Shown here one piece after another: positions 6,199 through 9,732 of a DNA stretch of 9,732 bases (position 1 is the first letter of the stretch; each line of letters opens with the position of its first letter). Origin of the DNA: HyVt-560 sp964577195 (lineage in GTDB: Bacteria > Pseudomonadota > Gammaproteobacteria > UWMA-0217); contig CAZNYF010000114.1 in the NCBI GenBank assembly GCA_964577195.1, forward strand, positions 1-9,732, written 5' to 3'. A model generated the notes under the pieces. The model saw nothing but the letters and a program-made list of their open reading frames with translations, was not told the origin of the DNA and made no database searches. Made by a program: the position numbers and the translations under genes.

Positions 6199-6600
6199 TT
6201 AATTCGCTTCACAATTACCTCTACTTTCAATGCTGAACGCATCTGATAAAAATGAATGACTGGACAATCGTGCAGATCCGTTCGAATAAATTGTCAGAAG
6301 CCTAACATTATTTAGTTCGAGATCAGATACATAAGATACTGTTTCGGAAACAATGCCCGGTTTTTCATCTACCTGTTTGGTCGCAATTACAGTAACACCA
6401 GGCAGCACCATTTCGGGTCGGTTACGTCCTGAATCTTCTTCAATTGTTACAGCAAATTTTTTATCATTGCAGCCAGTCTCTTCATAACACGACGTAAAAA
6501 CACAGGTATATCCACCCGCATAGGCCGTTCCGCTTGCGATGCCCGCAGCAAAAGATACCCCCAATGATAAATAGGCCCATGTTTTAAGTGTCTTTAACAT
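6199..6600 (-). CDS. Small exported four-cysteine protein, first paralogue
   Basis: 133 residues; family not recognised. The frame is open from 6789, but GGAGGAAGTT directly before the ATG at 6600, and the signal peptide that starts there, fix the true start. The signal peptide covers residues 1-28 (MLKTLKTWAYLSLGVSFAAG, then IASGTAYA), with cleavage after AYA. The mature part starts GGYTC and has four cysteines (YTC, TSC, TGC, GNC). The middle is a strand-rich segment with ATKQVDEKPGIVSETVSYVS. The C-terminal IYSNGSARLSSHSFLSDAFS matches the second paralogue. It overlaps the 3' end of the acetyltransferase gene by 17 bases, so its ribosome binding site lies inside that gene and the two are probably coupled. 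Confidence 0.75.
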   Translation of the reverse strand: MLKTLKTWAYLSLGVSFAAGIASGTAYAGGYTCVFTSCYEETGCNDKKFAVTIEEDSGRNRPEMVLPGVTVIATKQVDEKPGIVSETVSYVSDLELNNVRLLTIYSNGSARLSSHSFLSDAFSIESRGNCEAN

Positions 6601-7114
6601 AACTTCCTCCGACAAATTTGTAGCCGATGCGTTTTGCGAGTTTGTGCGCCCTTGCGAGGTCAACATCTGACGTAACGTGGAACAGGATTTCTTTTGTTCC
6701 GCGTGCCTTTGACCAAGTCTCAACGCCCTTGAATAACCCCAGAGCAACACGACCTCCGGACAGGGACGCCCGAATAGAGCGGGATACATTCATATTGTGA
6801 ATCGTGGTCAATAAAACCCCGGTTCCGATGTGATATTCACCAACAGAGCAGTATAGAAAACCAACTGGAATTTCGTTTTTCAGGGCCAGCATGACGGCAT
6901 GTCGTTTTTGATCCTTAAACGCTGTCAGTGCTATTTTTCGTACTTTTTCATCACTGAAAGGAATATATCCGAAACGGCTTTCCTCATGCGCCTCACGCGC
7001 AAGGGCCACAATCGCTGGCAGGTCAGATTTTTTGATTGCCATTCTGAACACCAAACTTGATGATCCGGAAGTTTTGGCGCTCCGCGATTCCACCACGGCG
7101 TAATGTTCACCCAT
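6584..7114 (-). CDS. GNAT-family acetyltransferase heading the RTX operon
   Basis: 176 residues from the ATG at 7114, which follows GTAGGGG; a TTG five codons earlier and an ATG at 7042 are weaker options. The GNAT fold is visible in order. VFRMAIKKSDLPAIVALARE (from residue 22) gives strand 1 and helix 1. IPVGFLYCSVGEY (82-94) is the central strands. NVSRSIRASLSGGRVALGLF (109-128) is the acetyl-CoA pyrophosphate loop and helix (motif A). EILFHVTSD is strand 5, and LAKRIGYKFVGGSYV (159-173) is the last helix and strand. The substrate cannot be read from sequence. HlyC-type RTX-activating acyltransferases also have a GNAT-like fold, and this gene heads an RTX operon, so modification of the RTX protein is a testable idea. 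It is not an HlyC homologue by motif, and similar GNATs occur in unrelated settings. Confidence 0.82.
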   Translation of the reverse strand: MGEHYAVVESRSAKTSGSSSLVFRMAIKKSDLPAIVALAREAHEESRFGYIPFSDEKVRKIALTAFKDQKRHAVMLALKNEIPVGFLYCSVGEYHIGTGVLLTTIHNMNVSRSIRASLSGGRVALGLFKGVETWSKARGTKEILFHVTSDVDLARAHKLAKRIGYKFVGGSYVKDT

Positions 7115-7152
7115 AAAAACCCCTACCAAATTTAACTCTTATAATTAGGATT

Positions 7153-7165
7153 ACTCTGAAAGAGT
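7153..7165. promoter_or_regulatory. Palindrome upstream of the GNAT-RTX operon
   Basis: ACTCT-GAA-AGAGT is a perfect inverted repeat 39-51 bases before the operon's start codon, and a further ACTCT occurs at 7134-7138. A TTGACA (minus strand, 7174-7179) lies just upstream but lacks a good -10 at the usual distance. This may be an operator of the operon promoter; no matching regulator is identified in the window. Confidence 0.3.
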
Positions 7166-7375
7166 TTAGCATACCATGTCAAGTGGGGGGGCGTCGCAAG
7201 GTTTGTTCGCTGAGTAACGCTAAGGAAGAACAAATGTAGCACGGTTCTTTCCCCCACTTCCTGTAAGCCAAAGACTTATATACATATTTAACTGTTATCA
7301 TCAAAGCCTTTTCAGATTGTATATTAATGGTTTTGGCCGAATGAAAGCGCCCGTCCCAGAAACGAGCGTTTTTGG

Positions 7376-7393
7376 AAGGCCCAAAAGGGCTTT
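7376..7393 (-). terminator. Hairpin directly after brnA (weak terminator candidate)
   Basis: GCCC (7379-7382) and GGGC (7387-7390) pair around an AAAA loop, extended by A-T and G-T pairs on both sides. It begins at the brnA stop codon. On the minus strand no T-run follows it; on the plus strand it is followed by TTTT, but no gene lies upstream. It could slow transcription leaving brnTA or merely cap the message. Confidence 0.25.
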
Positions 7394-7632
7394 TATAGTC
7401 CAGCAACCTTGCGCAATGCATCGTTGATCCGGCTTTGCCAGCCAGAGCCGTCTGCCTTGAACGCTGCAATGATATCTGGGTCCAATCGGATCGTGGTTGA
7501 TACCTTTGTGACGTCTGCCTTTGGTCGGCCACGTTGCACGGTCACACTCGCAAACTTGTCGGCCCAATAGGGCGCAGACATATCCGGGGCGTCGTCAGAA
7601 GCGGCTGGTATATGTCTTTTGTTCTCGCTCAT
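7393..7632 (-). CDS. brnA: BrnA-type antitoxin, second copy
   Basis: 79 residues. The C-terminal half has the BrnA signature: RGRPKADVTKVSTTIRLDPD at 34-53, then IIAAFKADGSGW and QSRINDALRKVAGL. This is the ribbon-helix-helix that binds DNA and dimerises. The N-terminal 33 residues (SENKRHIPAASDDAPDMSAP) are the shorter toxin-binding arm. The start at 7632 overlaps the toxin frame by 38 bases and has AAGGAAA about 6 bases ahead. Compared with the first BrnA in this window (106 residues), the N-terminal arm is about 25 residues shorter. The two pairs are divergent, so cross-neutralisation is not expected but not excluded. Confidence 0.9.
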   Translation of the reverse strand: MSENKRHIPAASDDAPDMSAPYWADKFASVTVQRGRPKADVTKVSTTIRLDPDIIAAFKADGSGWQSRINDALRKVAGL

Positions 7633-7810
7633 TGGCTTTCCTTAAACTGATGATGCGGCGTGCTGATCCGCGTTGCGTCCAAACCATCACCACCATGCGC
7701 CCCTCCAGAAAACCAATCGTGATCAAGCGGGTTTCGCCGTAATCCTCGCGGTCGCCCTCAACGGTCAGGGTTGCACCACCGAAGATTTCAGCAGCTCGGG
7801 CCATATCCAT
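7595..7810 (-). CDS. brnT: BrnT-type toxin lacking the usual N-terminus, second copy
   Basis: 71 residues from 7810, or 69 from the ATG at 7804. The central and C-terminal family blocks are clear: TLTVEGDREDYGETRLITIG at 14-33, then FLEGRMVVMVWTQRG, then ARRIISLRKANEREQKTY. What is absent is the N-terminal WD..K...N..KHG segment of roughly 20 residues that precedes DMARAAEIF in typical members and that the first BrnT in this window has. Two in-frame stops (TAA, TAG) within 20 bases upstream rule out a longer start. A good promoter ends one base before the first ATG, so transcription should begin near 7804-7805 and favour the second ATG as a leaderless start. It may be a disabled or altered toxin with its antitoxin retained. 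It lies 74 bases after rep. Confidence 0.82.
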   Translation of the reverse strand: MDMARAAEIFGGATLTVEGDREDYGETRLITIGFLEGRMVVMVWTQRGSARRIISLRKANEREQKTYTSRF

Positions 7811-7811
7811 A

Positions 7812-7840
7812 TATTTATGTTACTACAATAAATAAGTCAA
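7812..7840 (-). promoter_or_regulatory. Putative promoter of the second brnTA pair
   Basis: On the minus strand TTGACT (7840-7835) and TAAATA (7817-7812) are 17 bases apart. The -10 ends one base before the first possible brnT ATG (7810), so the start of transcription should fall at about 7804-7805, where the second ATG begins. This puts the pair under its own control, apart from the rep gene upstream. Confidence 0.5.
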
Positions 7841-7883
7841 GATGCAAGCCCATATGACCAAAGCGACCGTTTTTGAACGGCCC

Positions 7884-8945
7884 TTACCGTGCCGAATAGC
7901 TCTTGCACCACGTGGTGAATGTCTTCTCGATGCTGGCCGTATCAAGCAAAATCGACTTCTCGCCGCACCACTTGCGGAAAGTGTCGGCCAACACGCGCAA
8001 GTCTGGCACATGCCGACCGTCGATGCGCGGCGCATTATCCCGCGCTATGCTATCCCATGGCTGGGTACCCTTCACGCTTCCAAAGTCAGGGAAGGCTGTC
8101 ACTGGCGTTTCCGCCGTGCCATCCCGCCGCGCTTTTCGACCTATCTTGGGACGATCAAGCTCGTCCTTCACTTTGGTGAGGTCTGCTTTTATCTCCCAAG
8201 TTATCTCAACCTCTGACACCGTGCGTCCAATCTTGTGAAGCTTAACCGTTAAGTAAAGTCGGGTCAGATCACTGTTAATCTCATCTATGGATGGACCTAA
8301 TGCACGGCTGTTTACATCGGCAAACCGGACCAACTTTCCTTCAGGAATGCCAAATAATGATCGTAGTTCTGATACAGTGAACCGCTTGCTGGAAATGTGC
8401 TTAAGGTTCTGCAAGCTAGAGATGTACTGGAACAGCAGTACGGAATATTTGCTGCCCAGATGAAACACTGCTTGCCGGTCTAGAATGGCCCAATGGTTAG
8501 ATGCTCTCGCCATATCTCGGAACGACCGCCCAAAATACCATGACAGTAAAATGTCACCACTTACAGGATCGCTACTATCCAGAACCGCCTGATCTAGAAG
8601 GCCGCCTATCACCACTCGATCAGTTTCGATATTTGGGTCGCCTTCCCTGATTGTAGCTGCCCGCAATTCTTCAAATAAAGGTGCGAGAGAGGCGCGGGTA
8701 TGATTATTCATACCTTCAATTTTTTTTACTGCTGAGAGCTTAAACTCGTGGCGCACGTCATCAGCCATTCGCCCTCCAGCCGTTCCAATCATCAAATGCA
8801 TCAACTTGAGCGCTTGCAGGCTCGGCGCATGTTGCATGTAAATGCCCTGCGCTACCTCTTTAGGTAACACGGTTTTAGTTTGGTCATAGGCGCGATCAGC
8901 AGCCACTTCAGTTGTCTTTCCCATGACCGCACTATTAAGTGACAT
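7884..8945 (-). CDS. Rep_3-type plasmid replication initiator
   Basis: 353 residues from the ATG at 8945. Initiators of this type bind iterons as monomers through two winged-helix domains, open the origin and load host replication proteins. A first winged helix is suggested around residues 140-210 (NHWAILDRQ, then SKYSVLLFQYISSLQNLK, then FTVSELRSLFGIPEGK). The family hallmark RALGPSIDEIN lies at 214-224, followed by the strand-rich second domain (LYLTVKLHKIGRTVSEVEIT). The tail after 265 is basic and ends in KTFTTWCKSYSAR. The frame is open to an ATG at 9047, but the extra 34 codons would be translated from the iterons and give three TGDKFRL units, so the inner start is preferred. No strong Shine-Dalgarno is seen before either. 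This is the only replication gene recognised in the window. Confidence 0.85.
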   Translation of the reverse strand: MSLNSAVMGKTTEVAADRAYDQTKTVLPKEVAQGIYMQHAPSLQALKLMHLMIGTAGGRMADDVRHEFKLSAVKKIEGMNNHTRASLAPLFEELRAATIREGDPNIETDRVVIGGLLDQAVLDSSDPVSGDILLSWYFGRSFRDMARASNHWAILDRQAVFHLGSKYSVLLFQYISSLQNLKHISSKRFTVSELRSLFGIPEGKLVRFADVNSRALGPSIDEINSDLTRLYLTVKLHKIGRTVSEVEITWEIKADLTKVKDELDRPKIGRKARRDGTAETPVTAFPDFGSVKGTQPWDSIARDNAPRIDGRHVPDLRVLADTFRKWCGEKSILLDTASIEKTFTTWCKSYSAR

Positions 8946-8970
8946 ATACGTTACTGTAAATGCGTGAAAT

Positions 8971-9033
8971 AGTCTGAATTTGTCACCTGTCAGTCTGAAT
9001 TTGTCACCTGTCAGTCTGAATTTGTCACCTGTA
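8971..9033. repeat. Three tandem 21-bp iterons
   Basis: The 20-base unit AGTCTGAATTTGTCACCTGT plus one base repeats head to tail at 8971-8991, 8992-9012 and 9013-9033. The copies are identical except for the last base of the third. They lie 26 bases upstream of the chosen rep start codon and are the expected binding sites of the Rep protein. Rep binding here probably also represses rep. Confidence 0.9.
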
Positions 9034-9072
9034 ACTTCGCAACACATTGAAATGAATTAATAATTATGCCCT

Positions 9073-9094
9073 GAACTTATAGAACTTATAGAAC
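9073..9094. repeat. Short AT-rich tandem repeat beside the iterons
   Basis: GAACTTATA occurs twice in a row (9073-9081, 9082-9090), followed by a third partial GAAC. Its place beside the iterons suggests part of the strand-opening region, though it is short enough to be chance. Confidence 0.5.
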
Positions 9095-9163
9095 AAGAAA
9101 GGCGCTACGCGTTTTTTTGGTAATATGAATTGGTTTTAGAGGGATATTTGGTACCTGTTGCGC

Positions 9164-9442
9164 TCAAACTGGATCGATACGGATATCCAGTTTAGCGCCG
9201 ACAGCGTCAGCAAAACGAGCCAGCTTTTCAATGCTGATATTTTGACGCGCCCCTTCAATGCGAGAAATCTCGCTTTGCTTTGTTCCCATGCGCTCAGCAA
9301 CTTCAGCTTGAGACAACCCAGCCGCAGCCCGTGCTGCAATGAGTTTACGCGCAAGATTAAATTCAGGCGCAAGCGCATCATAAGCCGCCTTGTTGTCAGG
9401 GTCGCTCAGAAACTCTTTTTTCAGGTCAGCCAGTTTGGTCAT
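9164..9442 (-). CDS. higA: HigA-type antitoxin with XRE helix-turn-helix
   Basis: 92 residues. The XRE/lambda Cro-like domain lies at about 30-85: NLARKLIAARAAAGLSQAEV, then AERMGTKQSEISRIEGAR, then ISIEKLARFADAVGAKLDI. LSQAEVAERMG with TKQSEISRIE forms the helix-turn-helix. The N-terminal KLADLKKEFLSDPDNKAAYD segment is the toxin-binding extension common in HigA. It neutralises the HigB ribonuclease and represses the operon. The start overlaps the toxin stop in ATGA, and GGAGATAAC just before the ATG provides a ribosome binding site inside the toxin gene. Toxin-first order is the hallmark of higBA. The gene ends 118 bases before the tandem repeat region that flanks the origin iterons. Confidence 0.93.
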   Translation of the reverse strand: MTKLADLKKEFLSDPDNKAAYDALAPEFNLARKLIAARAAAGLSQAEVAERMGTKQSEISRIEGARQNISIEKLARFADAVGAKLDIRIDPV

Positions 9443-9732
9443 GTTATCTCCTTCGCCCGCTTGCGGGCTGTTTCAAGTGCGGTCTTTGGCGTCTTCTGTG
9501 TTTTCTTCTGGAACGCATAAACAACAACCAATCGTTGTCCTGACGCCTTCACGTAAATTGCGCGGGCTATACCGTCTTTGCCGCTCATCCGGATTTCCCA
9601 AAGACGGCCAGCACCAGACAGGGACCGCACATGTGGCATCCCAACAGCTTCCGGTCCTTGCTCTGTCAGTATGTCTGCAATCCATAAGAACCGCGCAAAC
9701 AGATCGCGGGGAAGCTTTGCCAGCTCACGGTC
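9439..9732 (-). CDS. higB: HigB/RelE-like (Gp49 family) toxin, N-terminus beyond the window
   Basis: 97 residues are visible and the frame is open at the window end; roughly 10-15 N-terminal residues are likely missing. It reads DRELAKLPRDLFARFLWIAD, then ILTEQGPEAVGMPHVRSLSG and LWEIRMSGKDGIARAIYVKA, then LVVVYAFQKKTQKTPKTALE and TARKRAKEI. The pattern LW.IR.....GI.R..Y, then LV.L..F.KK.QKTP..E...A..R is the Gp49/HigB signature of ribosome-dependent mRNA interferases. The basic KKTQKTP segment is typical of the active-site region. An ATG at 9639 inside the gene is not the start, because the family homology continues upstream of it. It is translationally coupled to higA. Confidence 0.92.
   Translation of the reverse strand, partial: DRELAKLPRDLFARFLWIADILTEQGPEAVGMPHVRSLSGAGRLWEIRMSGKDGIARAIYVKASGQRLVVVYAFQKKTQKTPKTALETARKRAKEIT

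Larger units (their letters stand above)
8946..9130. other. Likely origin of vegetative replication
   Basis: The region between rep and higA holds three tandem iterons (8971-9033) and an AT-rich flank (about 9045-9100) with a 9-bp tandem repeat, the usual components of an iteron origin next to a Rep_3 gene. I found no clear DnaA box. A T7 run at 9112-9118 follows a short GC-rich stretch and could end a plus-strand transcript. Confidence 0.6.

Noticed and set aside
6600..6789. Extension of the first exported protein to an upstream start at 6789
   Set aside because: It would overlap the GNAT gene for about 190 bases and bury the signal peptide. The Shine-Dalgarno GGAGGAAG fits the start at 6600.
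7130..7392. Possible small RNA or gene between the RTX operon and brnA
   Set aside because: It contains AT-rich promoter-like stretches and a G7 run but no coherent gene or clear terminator, so it is better read as the upstream region of the GNAT-RTX operon.
7179..7532. 117-residue minus-strand frame after and across brnA
   Set aside because: Most of it is brnA read in another frame. The remaining 40 residues (from an ATG at about 7303) have a CxxC but no recognisable pattern or strong ribosome site.
7867..7880. Hairpin CCGTT-TTTG-AACGG just after the rep stop
   Set aside because: The stem is only five pairs and no T-run follows on the minus strand, so it is not supported as a terminator.

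Overview
The window looks like part of a plasmid or other replicon from an alphaproteobacterium, most probably of the Rhodobacteraceae/Roseobacter type. This rests on the combination of an iteron-dependent Rep_3 initiator, BrnT/BrnA and HigB/HigA addiction modules, a small serine resolvase and a Hint-containing RTX protein. The taxon is inferred from protein style, not from a marker gene. Apart from the first BrnT/BrnA pair, every gene is on the minus strand.

Layout, left to right. 1-226: end of an IS5-family insertion sequence, with the start of its transposase running off the window. 253-853: brnT-brnA pair on the plus strand with its own promoter. 854-1544: non-coding stretch rich in inverted and direct repeats. 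1545-1970: small helix-turn-helix/coiled-coil DNA-binding protein with palindromic sites at its promoter and inside its own gene. 2080-2619: serine resolvase. A 48-bp direct repeat (927-974 and 2631-2678) brackets the repeat-rich stretch, the HTH gene and the resolvase; its second copy sits directly in front of the resolvase.

2739-7114: a compact four-gene operon read GNAT acetyltransferase, then two paralogous four-cysteine exported proteins, then a 1034-residue RTX protein. The RTX protein carries an intein-like Hint domain, a run of 11-residue GIGNAIG repeats, calcium-binding repeats and a type I secretion-like C-terminus. No ABC exporter is present here, so export would depend on machinery encoded elsewhere. 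This operon is the best candidate for a little-described system.

7393-9732: the plasmid core. It holds a second brnT-brnA pair whose toxin lacks the usual N-terminus, the Rep_3 initiator, its three 21-bp iterons with an AT-rich flank (the likely origin), and a higB-higA pair cut by the window end. Three toxin-antitoxin pairs on one 9.7-kb piece fit a stably kept low-copy replicon. The RTX operon is its evident cargo, and the IS, resolvase and repeats mark its points of rearrangement.
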